This document shows, piece by piece, positions 31,207-41,782 of a stretch of 64,000 bases of DNA (within the stretch, counting starts at the first letter, position 1; every line of letters starts with the position of its first letter). Made by a program: the position numbers and the translations under genes. The stretch is taken from NCBI GenBank assembly GCA_003254885.1, contig QANT01001967.1:1-64000 (forward strand), written 5' to 3'. The notes beneath the pieces are model-generated. The model had not been told where the DNA came from. It did not search any database and saw nothing but the letters and a program-made list of their open reading frames with translations. Origin of the DNA: Purshia tridentata. Taxonomy: Eukaryota; Streptophyta; Magnoliopsida; Rosales; Rosaceae.

Positions 31207-34200
31207 TCACCTGCCAAACAGAATCAGTGTCATAATCTACAAGAAATTGCTACAATCCCAAAGAAAAGGAAATTTTTGGATGATATAACAGGAGGAAGCA
31301 ATAATATAGACCAGAAATGACACTAGCAAAAAGAAAATATAATACTCAAGAATGATACCGTGACAAACTCTTGCTCCTGCTCCTGCTCCGGCTTGGACTC
31401 CTGCTGGCACTGTGCTTCTTCGGACTTTTACTTGTACGTTTCTTCGGGCTTTTACTTGTGCCTTTCTGATGATGCCAAAGAAGGATATAAGGCAGGCAAA
31501 AGCCGTGAAAAATCCAATTAGTATGGTACAAATCAAATTCAAAATTTCCAAAGGAGAAATCAAATCAACTCCCAGCCCAACTATAAAAGTATTAGACTTT
31601 ATTTCAACTGCTGCAATAACATGCCTCTGTATCTCAATAATTTACACCAGAGAACAGAAATCTATAAAATGGGTCAAGTCACAGGATATTGCAAAACTTT
31701 TTAAAATAAAGCAAAGAAAACACTTACCAATGGCAATGGGGATCTGCTTCTTGATCGTGATCTGCAAAAGTTCCAGAAACAACCCAATTTAATAACCATG
31801 TTCCTTTTACCAATTTGATCCAAGGTCCTTGATGCCTCTTCCATGTGAGAGTTACCACATCCAATAAGGATAGAAGAAAAAGATTTAAACATTTAGCACT
31901 TCAGCAGAAAGAAAAAAAAAATGTAATCCCCCGCCAAAACAGATCACAAAATTCATAAAAACAAAATATTTAGAAAAATAAAAGGCAGCATAATTATTTT
32001 TAAGACACCAGTGACCAGAAGAAGAGCATTCTTCCCTACTGTATCACAAGAATCCAGGGAATCCACATAGTGCGCCCTATTAGCTTGGCAAAATGTTGGA
32101 GCAGGAAATGAAAGTCAAATTGTCTCTACTGCTCATTGATGATGACTTCCAAATCCCAATGGCACTTAGTTCACAGATATCCAGCTTTACTATTGCAATC
32201 CAAGACCTCCATTGTTCCCAATCTAGCACCCATGGACATTTGCAATGCTAAAAGCATTAGAACAGAGGTACCATGAAGGTTTCCAAAGCTGCCTATCTAA
32301 ATAACAGCATACCTCCATAGAAAAAGAGTTGTAAGCAATTGACCATATCCAATCAAGATCCTAAAATCCAATCCCCAGTTCGCCGCATATATCCATATCT
32401 AAAAGAAAAACAAAGGTAATTTTCATGCAAGCAAATAGGGCAAAGAACATGAAAACTAGGTGGATATCTGACACTATCTTGGTAACCCCAGCTGCTGAAC
32501 AAGTAAATCATGGAAAGAAGTAATATGAAAATAATTTGGCAAAACAAAAGACACAATTCCATGCTATACAACAGTCAATCTAAACAAAATAGCACATAAC
32601 TAATCATTAGGAAAATTTCACGTCCCGGTTAATCTGAGGAGTCAATAATTACATCTCTTAACACAACGATTGGTTAAACTTTAATCCAGAGCCAGAAATT
32701 TAGTAGCACACTAGATAATTTTAGTATATGCAGGTTTATCAATTAGGGTGGTGCCAATAGATATTTGTTGTAATGAAAATGTCAGTCTTCTTCACCTAGT
32801 GGAACCATGACGATCCAGACAGCATGAATATCAACCAACAGATTCAATGAATAATTGAGAAAAATAATGCATACCCTGACAGAGAGCGAGACCTTGATCG
32901 AGATCTAGCAGGTGAGCGAGAGTGAGAACCAGACTTTGATCGAGATCTAGCAGGTGAGCGGCGTGAAGATTTGGTTTTTGGTGACTTGCTGCAATTAAGT
33001 TATAAAGTAAGTAAAAAATTTCCTTGCACAAATACTACGGTGTGTAATTGTAAATGGTCAAACCTCCTGCTTCTACTCCGGCTATAACTTCGACTGCGAC
33101 TGTAGCTCCGGCCTCTTGAATGAGATCGACCACGACTCGGGCTCCTAGACATGTCCCGCTTCGAATCGTATTCCCTCACCTATTAGAAATTGAGACAATA
33201 CATATTTATCAAAAAAAAAAAAAAAGGTAAAGAAGGGAGAACGAAGGGTACAAATTAAAAACTTGTAAGACTCATACACGAACAGATGACCGAGAAAAAG
33301 CATTCCGAAACTCAGAGTCATCAAGTTTTTTGATCTGCATAAAAATTTTCAATAAAGCTTGAGATTCATATCTATGTACCAGAGTAGAAACTTCAGACAT
33401 ATCCATGTTGATAAAAGTGAACTGAACACCTAACAACTATGCACTTCATCAAAGGTTATCCCCAATATCAATATCTAGAGTGAGAAAGTATAAACATGAC
33501 TTACTGCATACTTCATGTCATCATAGTTAGTGTAATCCACAATCCCCGTTGTGCCTATAAAACAACCATAGTCCAGAAAGATAAATCAATTGACATTCTG
33601 ACCTCTCATGAGCTATGTCACCAAAAAAAACAAAATCAGGCATAAAACAAAACTAGTAGGACAGAAGATAGAGAAAAGCAAGGAACTCTATAAGCCCCAT
33701 AAGAACTCAAAAACAATAATTCCAACACACATTCTTTAAAAAACTTATCCTCATATTGCAAATTCAAAACAAGAACACTGAAATATTCCTGAGAGTAACT
33801 TTGCTACAAGATTACTGTACAATATACAACCAAGAAACACCCTTTCAAGATGAAGCATCTTACCACTACCATCACGGAAAACTTGGGAGAAACAGACATC
33901 CCCGGCCCGTCGCATGTGGTCCTGAATAAAAATTCATGGTATGCATCAGAAATGCACTGACAGTTGACGTACATGGAGAAACAGTAATAATAAACTGATA
34001 TCTGCAATTGAAAAATGCTAAAACACACCTTCAGATCTTGCCATGAAGCTGAAGAGGGTAGTCCACTGACTAACACTGAGGATGGAGCACGAATAGGTTT
34101 AGAAACATATCAAATGCATCCAAGTATATAAAACATCACAAACTGTATTAAATGAAATACACACCCCGATATTCTGAGCGCCTAGACATTCCACGTCCAC

Positions 34201-34998
34201 CTCGACCGCCACTATAATTACTATGACGATCTGAAGAAGATGAATGTCCACGCCCACCATGTGCAAGTTCAACCTACAGAGCTATACATTAGAATATTAT
34301 GTCCAGGCGAATTACCACAACTACCATAACATGCAAGCATGATGGCGTACCCGTAAACGATGCCCATCAAAATCATAGCCATCACGACCACGAAGTGCAT
34401 CTTCAGCATCACGAGCATCTTCAAACTAAAAAAGAAAAAAAAAACTTGTTGAAACAATAAGATAAAAAAAAACAAAGAACAAATACATAAAATAAAACTG
34501 ACTATTACAGGGCTCACCTCAACAAATGCATAACCAGGAGGCCTAGGGGGAACCTTCAGGTCAATATGCGCTATGCGTCCATACTGAAAAGAAAATTAGA
34601 AACTAAAGTCAGTCTCCCTAATGACTATTATTGTAAACCCATCAGCATCTTCCACTCCACCACCCTACAATTTCCACAACCAAGAAAGGTAATACCAGGA
34701 TTAAACATGTTTAGGGAAAAATACATGTATGTTGATTCCCAATTCCAAAATTTGATTGTTTTTAAATAACATGATTGCACCTGTTGATGCATTTTTCTAC
34801 TTCTAAATATAAAAGTTTAAGCAAATGCATTTCACACAACAACTTTAACTTAAAAATCGCATGGCCTATCACGTTGGCATCAATTCAAACAACAATAACA
34901 CATTCAATTACCTTGAAAAACAACTCTTCCACCTCTCTCTCGCGTATATCACCAGGCAGATTCCCAACGTAGAGAGTTCTGCTCACACGGCTGCTCAT
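31207..34998 (-). CDS. Serine/arginine-rich splicing factor, SR34/SF2-ASF type
   Basis: Thirteen coding exons in transcript order: 34998-34912, 34583-34518, 34425-34351, 34273-34165, 34075-34029, 33921-33864, 33554-33505, 33334-33278, 33179-33064, 32988-32875, 31761-31728, 31465-31359 and 31210-31207. They keep frame and give about 307 residues, matching plant SR34 proteins. RRM1 has RNP2 LYVGNL and RNP1 GYAFVEF. A Gly-rich linker ([12 protein letters not shown]) follows. The pseudo-RRM2 has the SF2 signature SWQDLK (123-128). The C-terminus from about 190 is an RS domain ending SLSR. SR34 binds exonic enhancers and recruits U1 and U2AF in nuclear speckles. The last exon gives only the end of an Arg codon plus the stop, as in SR34 genes. 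The 1.1-kb intron before exon 11 is a candidate for alternative splicing. Confidence 0.92.
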
Positions 34999-35001
34999 TT
35001 T

Positions 35002-35560
35002 CCTGAGAAAAAGTCACATCCATTGGAATGTTGGATATTAAGAAAAAAGAACCCTAAACATTATATCCCCGAAACACACATAATATTACATCTCAATACA
35101 AAATATAAAAGCGAAAATAGACAAAAACCCATAGAAAAACGAACCAAACTGAAACCTAAAGGATCCTGTTTGTTTAGGCAATACAGGCAAAATAACAAAA
35201 ATAAGAAATGCAAATCTTGGAAACGTTTTTCATCTTTTAGGATGTGAAATGATTAAAAGAAACAATCAAACAAAAACGCCGTACAGAAAAGAGCTCAGTC
35301 AACGTGAATTTGAAAAAAAGAATGAAGATGTGAATTCAAACTCGATTTTCTTTCTAGTATCATGTATTTCTTCGCAAGCAAACACGGAAAAGACTGAAAA
35401 ATTGGAATTTTTACGGTTCGCAAGTGGTAGATGAAACAATCAAAGCGTAAATCTTACCTAAATTGGGGATCGCAGTGAAGCGCAAAGGGTAAAGCTTCGT
35501 AGATTAGGGTTTTGAATTTGAGAGAAGGTAGGTGTCTCCAAATTAAAATATGGTATGGAT
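35002..35560 (-). promoter_or_regulatory. 5' UTR exon, leader intron and telo-box of the SR gene
   Basis: A donor at 35457 (minus strand, TTTAGgtaagat) and an acceptor at 35003, just before GAAAATG, define a likely 5' UTR intron of about 450 bases. A telo-box (AAAACCCTAA on the minus strand, 35504-35513) lies in the probable first exon or core promoter; this motif is typical of plant translation, splicing and ribosome genes. Confidence 0.6.
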
Positions 35561-35595
35561 AACCTGTTACGCTGAGCAGAGCAATATATACGACT

Positions 35596-36151
35596 CTATT
35601 ATTAACCTAATAATTTAAACAAACCTGATTGTTATCTACTACGGATATTTGTATCAGGACCGTTGGGGACCAAGCGTGTGAACGTACGTGCAGACAAGGT
35701 TTAATCTGACAGCAGCGTTGCCTTGTCTTCATAGATCCTTTGTTATTCTTGTTTTGTTTTTCGTTAATAACTATTATTAACCTAATAATTTAAACAAACC
35801 TGATTATTATCTACTACGGTATTGCTGTGCTGTAAAGATAATCACTTTTATTTTTGCTGTGAAAATAATTAGTTGTGAGAAATTTCATTAAATATGACCA
35901 ATTCTTCAAACTAATTCCAGAATAAGCTAAAATGAGAAGTTGTTCCACACCAATTTCTCATTTTAACTTCCAATGACAGTTATTTTTTTTAAAAAGCTGA
36001 AATTTTTTATTTTACCAAACACCTAAACACAGTATCGCTGCCTATAAAAATGATTTTCACCTTTAAAAAGCAATACCAAACTGGGCCTTAATCTGACAGC
36101 AGCATTGCCTTGTCTTATCCTTTGTTATTCTTGTTTTGTTTTTCGTTAATA
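35596..36151. repeat. Compound duplication A-B-A'-X-B'
   Basis: Segment A (35596-35644, starting CTATTATTAACC and ending CTACTACGG) recurs at 35771-35819 with one mismatch. Segment B (35701-35769, TTAATCTGACAGCAGC...) recurs at 36088-36151 with a few small differences. The A-to-B spacer is 56 bases in the first copy but 268 in the second, which holds a MITE-like element. The simplest reading is a 175-bp tandem duplication with an element in copy two. Confidence 0.85.
35818..36087. mobile_element. MITE-like element with one shortened end
   Basis: The left end begins GGTATTGCTGTGCTG. The right end, read in reverse complement, begins GGCCCAGTTTGGTATTGCT. The shared GGTATTGCT and the hAT/MITE-like GGCCCAGTTTGG suggest terminal inverted repeats, with the left one missing its outer ten bases. 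No target-site duplication fits, consistent with a truncated left end. It is non-coding and about 270 bp, and lies between segments A' and B' of the local duplication. Confidence 0.55.
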
Positions 36152-36788
36152 TTGTAAAAACTTTTTTTTTTTTGTTAATACCCCTTTTATTCATCATATT
36201 TATTTTCATACCACTTAATTATTCAATTGCCACTCATTCTATATATTTTAAAAAAAATCCTGCCTAAATCCTTTTGTATTTGGACAACAAAGTCCTATTT
36301 TATTCATGAGCTCACACTCCCAAGGCCCAAGGGAGACATGACATGACAATTCAATCTGGATTAGACCGTAGACGAAAGGAGAATTATGAGTCTAAACCGA
36401 ACCATGAGCTTTAAAAACCATTCGAAGCATGTAGGAAATTTCAGAAACCATTTGAGCCTATAGGATATATCAACAACTTCACTAAGGATTGAAAAGAATA
36501 AACAAAGAATTTAAGAGGGAAACGATTTATATTCCACGAGTCATATTAGTCTGGAGAGCAGAAACACCTTTTTAATTCACCAAGTAAATCAATGCCCAAT
36601 CTGCAGCCACTGCAAGATACAATAAATTGACCATTATCTTATTGCATAGACCAATGAGGCCTACACTCATTCCAGGAGAAACATACAAATAACATAATCA
36701 AGAAAATGCCAGTCTCCACAAAAAAATACAACATCTGATCTCCACAAGTTTTTATTATTTCTTCAGTTCAAAATATCGTTGATTTCTG

Positions 36789-39446
36789 CTACGGATGATG
36801 ATGGTTGTCAACATCTCCACCCTGCTTGGCCCGTGCAGCTGCTCTTATTTTGCGCTGCTCCTCCTTATAAATACGGTTTCTTCGTTGAAACTGCAATAAT
36901 AAATAAGCAGAGACACCATGATGTGAATCAGTATTAGCAATTGAAACAAAGACAAAAAACAACTGTAACTGTTTAGATGCAAATCAAATTATATTATTAC
37001 TACATTTGGGGGATGTGCAATTTGAACTAAGAACCTCCTGTTTTTTAAGAGAGTTATACCTACCAATTGCATTGTGTTCTACTAAACCAAATTATACTGC
37101 TAAATTGCAAAGTCGAGTGTTGTACAGAAAGTTTACACCAAAAGGTTAAGAAATATTTTTAGTCATAACCCAAGATGAATGACACGTGTACTATGAAGAA
37201 AACCCATTGGATAAATTTATTACCTTGACTGGGGGACCTAATCATGTGAGAGATGAGATCAACATCTTGATTAAAAAGTTCCTGACAGCTTTAAAATCCG
37301 CCAATACACTATAAACCAGGTTATGATATTCTCCTCACCCAACCAGGATGATAATCGAAGGCAACCATTTATCGTTTCAAGTTTTCTCCTTCTCCTTTGG
37401 ACCTCGCTGATAGAGCAAAACTTTCTAGAAGATCCATATTGTTTCAGTTATACTGACATTCTGCTACTATAATTAACCTCCTATTCTTAAAATGTTACAC
37501 AAAGATGTACGAAGTCATTGAACTCACCTTTTGATATAGCATTTTTTAAGAACCTTTTGATATAACATTGGATTATATTTTAGTGGATGATACCTAAATT
37601 GTAATGTGATTCACATTAACAACAAAACATGACAGCCTTGATTCTCAGTCAGCCATACACATCATAAAAACTAAAAATCTATACAACTCCTAGGTTTGTA
37701 TCTCGAAATTGCTGATACAGAATTGTATCATGCACTCAGAGTCAAGATTATTCCGAAGCATTTCTCCAGTTGTAATGTTTGATAATAAAACTAAAGAACA
37801 GAAAACCAGAAAAAAGAAACTGAAAATGCATATGTAAGTCCCAGCAAAATAAAAGAGAAACTGAAAATAAGAGATTTCACTTGAAGCTAATTTATGGCTT
37901 ATAGCACCTTAAAAGCTAATTTTACCATTGAAACTTCAACTCATAGTTGATTTAAGGAACATAGATCAAGAAGAGCAGTTACCCTCGAAGAAAATAAACA
38001 ACTATGAAAATAAAAATTCCCCCCAAGATGAAATTGGGCAACATTTGTTAGCTATCATATGAGATTAAAAGTTCTAGGCTGCAAAGCCTACGTGAAGCTA
38101 CAAAATAGAGATCCTATAAAGGTGGCAACAATTTTGATGAGAAAAGGAAGCATTGATAATGATGACCCTAATATGTAAACTGTTTTTTCAATGAGAGACC
38201 CTAACATGTAACGTTGTTAACAATAATTACATTAATTTAGTGCAAGGCAGCTACAGGAACTCAAATGCTCCCAGTTATTACACATCCTGCCCGTATAGTT
38301 GTCAATAGAGAGGTTATCACCTTATGGCTTCGTTTGGTGTCTAGGATTAGATTAGAAAGGATAAGTGGCAAATTTATGTGTATTTGAAGAAGAAATTTCT
38401 AAGTTGAAGAAAGAAGATGCGAATAAGATAGATAAATTATGAAAAAAACTTATCATTTCCAATCCCCTCAAAATGGTTGGGATTAGCAAAGATAACATTT
38501 TCCTTGTAGCTAAGCCATTTTCTTTCCCTCTTCTTTCTTTAAGCTAGAAAAACACTCCATCTTTTTTCTTAAATACACATGAATTTATCATTTATCCTTT
38601 CCAATCCAATCCTAGACACCAAACGAGGCCTATCAGTTGTAGAATTATAGTGTTCCTAGTGCTGTGAAGATAATAGTAAGGCAATAAGCCATTCATTCTA
38701 ATAAATAAAAATCATCTATGCCAATAACCTCACACTTTTAAGATGTTCGTCACTAATCACTATAATCCTTAGATGACTAAAGCAAACAAATGTGATATCC
38801 AGATTTTTTTCAAGCGCTATAAACAATTCATGAGCAAATGCCATTTCCGCGAAATAGCTTCTCAATTTTTAGGATGATTCTAATTCTACTCAACTCCCCT
38901 CACTTCCAATAAAAATAACCACGCTGTTTTATCTAATGTACACAATAGCCATCACATGTATGACGCCTACACTTAAATACGACTTTTTTCATTAATGCAT
39001 AAATCAATTTTCATAAAACCCTAAATCAGCAATTCAATGCGGACTTGGAAATCGGAATTAAGCTGGTGGTCTAGACCCTAGGGTTTATACGCCACATTGT
39101 CTATAGAAAGCTTGAAACCAACATCGACGAATCAACTGAGGGAAACTAGAGCTTGAATTGAATTCAGCTAGATTACCCCAAAAAACAAATTAATAAAAAC
39201 AAATAGTAGCTGAAATGAAGGTCGTGATTTGAGGTTTATACACCGATCTGACTAATAGAAATGAGGAGCTAAAAACATGAATTGGAGAAGAGTAACCTCT
39301 TTGGAGTGGTGAAGACACTCGAGGTAGTCTTCGCGAAGAAGAACACAGTCCTTGGGCTCGCGGCAGCGAGACATGCACTCGCTGAAGTCGATCCAGAAAT
39401 CGTAGCAACGGCCTTTGTTCCCTGTGATTCCCCACCCAGAAGCCAT
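36789..39446 (-). CDS. NDUFS5: NADH dehydrogenase (ubiquinone) iron-sulfur protein 5, complex I 15-kDa subunit
   Basis: Two exons, 39446-39297 and 36890-36789, encode 83 residues, the usual plant length. The protein (MASGWGITGNKGRCYDFW...) has a twin CX9C motif: Cys14-x9-Cys24 and Cys34-x9-Cys44, with an extra Cys28. Such proteins are imported into the mitochondrial intermembrane space and oxidised by Mia40; NDUFS5 is a supernumerary subunit on the intermembrane side of complex I. The second exon (FQRRNRIYKEEQRKIRAAAR) is basic and helical and ends in a HHHP tail. The 2406-base intron is long for so small a gene and carries a MITE at 38326-38630. Frame and splice sites are intact (CAAAGAG|GT donor, TTGCAG acceptor). 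Confidence 0.92.
38326..38630. mobile_element. MITE with long terminal inverted repeats in the NDUFS5 intron
   Basis: The left end GGCTTCGTTTGGTGTCTAGG matches the reverse complement of the right end (GGCCTCGTTTGGTGTCTAGG). The similarity continues for about 65 bases with scattered mismatches, through GTGTATTT. The element is 305 bp, non-coding, and flanked by TAT on both sides (38323-38325 and 38631-38633), a possible 3-bp target-site duplication. A GG(C/T)...GTTTGG end with a 3-bp target site suggests a PIF/Harbinger (Tourist-like) MITE; the superfamily is inference. Confidence 0.85.
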
Positions 39447-41782
39447 TCCGTCTCTCGATCGATTTGTTAAAAGTTAATCCAAGTTCAATGGTTTGCTTCG
39501 CTCTAGCTGCTCACTGCTGGCGGCATCAATGGTTAGCGTACCATGTATAATTCTTAAACCGATGGAAATTTTCGCCGGTGACACGTCCTAGAAAAAAATA
39601 CATAAATAAATAACACATTGTGGGTTAGATGATCACGACCGTACATTGCGTAAATTGACGAAAATAAACTCTATTGTAAATGGATATTTTGTGTAGGTTT
39701 TTTCTTTTCGCAACTGATTTTGTTTTCTCACTTTTTAATATGTGAAATATGATTAAAAAAATTGTAGATAATTATTATGAAAATCAGAAATTTGGATTTA
39801 GGTTGCAATTACATGTGTATGATTGTATGTATTTTTTTTGGTAAATTATAAATAAATTAATAAAAATTTTTACAATTACATTTTAATTGATGCACTTTTC
39901 ATAATTTTATTCAATAATGTTTTTCTTATCATATTTTTATACTATATTTGTTGTACCATCTTACGTGTTATTATTGTACTGGTACAATGTTTCCTTATTT
40001 TTTAGATTTTTATTTTTATTTTTTTAGTGTCCAATGTATGAATACCATATAGATTGCCACATAACATGATATAAAAATGTAGTAAGTATAACATTGTTGA
40101 ATTTTATTTTACTCACTGTTGACAAAAAATGAAATATATAAATGAAAAAATATTAATATATATATATATACACATTATTATTCATATTCGTATTTGTATT
40201 AGGTTTGTGTTTGTGTTTGACTACTTCGCAGCAAAATGGTTAAGGATTTAGGTTTCGTGTTTTCGGTATCTTCTTTGCCTCTTATAAACCTAAAACTAAA
40301 CCAAAAGCCCATTAGCCTCCCTCTTGATCGTAGTAGTCTACGAAGACTATGGACCTCCAAATTGGAGAACAACCATAGATGAAGAAAGGGGAATAGAGAT
40401 AGAAAATGGAAACGAGAAGGAGGGAGGGATGGAGATAGAGAGAGAGAGAGAGTGAAAGAGGAGGAGGGGGAGGGAAAGGTGGTAACTACTAGTGGTGGCA
40501 CCAAAGGGAGGGTGGTGGGGTGAGAAAATTAATGTGAGGGTAAAATGGATAAATTTTCGCTTAAAGCCTTACATAGGTTTTGTTGGTCTATCATAATTTA
40601 CTCAAAATTTGACTAAATATTGTTTTGTTTTGCCATAGATTTTAAGAAAGGTGATAAGTATGGGTAACATTCACTATATATAATTCATGTATATCGTGTT
40701 ATGAATTATCAATTTTGCCCTTAAACAGTCTTTTGGATGAAAACCTATAAAATTAGCCTATTTTGACATATTTTTATAAGTTTGATGGTTTAATTAACCA
40801 AAATTTTAATTTGGAAGCAATTTTATAATTAAGGAAGGGGATGAAATGATTATTAATTATCGTCTTGTTTTTGTTGGTTAAGATTTTGAAGTGAAATGAA
40901 AGAAAAAGTTTGAATATATTTTTCAAGCAAGAATGATCATTTATGAGATTGTAATTAACCAAAATTTTAATTTGGAAGCAATTTCATAATTAAGGAAGGG
41001 GATGAAATGATTATTAATTATCATCTTGTTTTTGTTGATTAAGATTTTTGAAGTGAAATGAAAGAAAAAGTTTGAATATAATTTTCAAACAAGAATGATC
41101 ATTTATGAGGTTGTAGGGCAATATGAACTTTTTGTGGTTACGAATCACGATCATACACCTCCATGTAATATTATTAGTTTACATATGTTAATAAAAGGAG
41201 ATTAATAACACCATCTGACGGTATTAAAATCACATTACTCGGGCAATAATATTATCGAAGAAGGAAAAGAAATTGTGGATAGAAATATCCTCCACATCAT
41301 AATGCATCAATAGGATCCTTTCCATGCATCAAGCAGTCTGCAACATGACGAGTACCCACAATGTATATTCCACGATCACCTTACTGCGACCCACACTCCA
41401 CAATTGACGTGGCCAAGAAGTATTCAGGGGTCGTTCCACTACAGCGTACGTGCTTCTATTGCCGCACACGGTTGGTCTAAATCGAAGCAAAAGTCAAATT
41501 AAAAGGAAATACTTGTTGACTCGTTTACTTTGGCAGGAGACCGTAGTAATCATTAGTCTCATGACGTTGTTACCCGCTCAAGCCCACGTAAAGCTTACCG
41601 TCTTCGATCATAGCTCCTGCAAAAAAGGACCAAGGCGCGAGAGAGACTGAGCGACTACTACTCTTTTGCTTTTGCAAGACCAAAAGACATTTCCAAAATT
41701 CCAGTCCAGTCCAGTCCAGTCCATTCCATTCCACTGGTGTTGTTTTCAGCAGAGAAAGAGAGAAAACGAAGGGTTTCCGACA
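39447..41782. other. Intergenic: NDUFS5 promoter to helicase promoter
   Basis: No gene is supported. It holds the NDUFS5 promoter on the left, a very AT-rich block (39700-40200), a purine-rich GA stretch (about 40375-40520), a 161-bp tandem duplication (40791-41113) and the helicase leader on the right, which includes four CCAGT pentamers at 41701-41720. Confidence 0.5.
40791..41113. repeat. Tandem duplication, unit about 161 bp
   Basis: The copies at 40791-40951 and 40952-41113 both start TAATTAACCAAAATTTTAAT and end in TTTATGAG-TTG, with about eight differences including a one-base indel. Both are AT-rich and non-coding. Confidence 0.92.

Noticed and set aside
40199-40504. Ser/Pro/Leu-rich 101-residue minus-strand frame
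   Set aside because: Translation of a purine/pyrimidine microsatellite-like stretch, not a gene.
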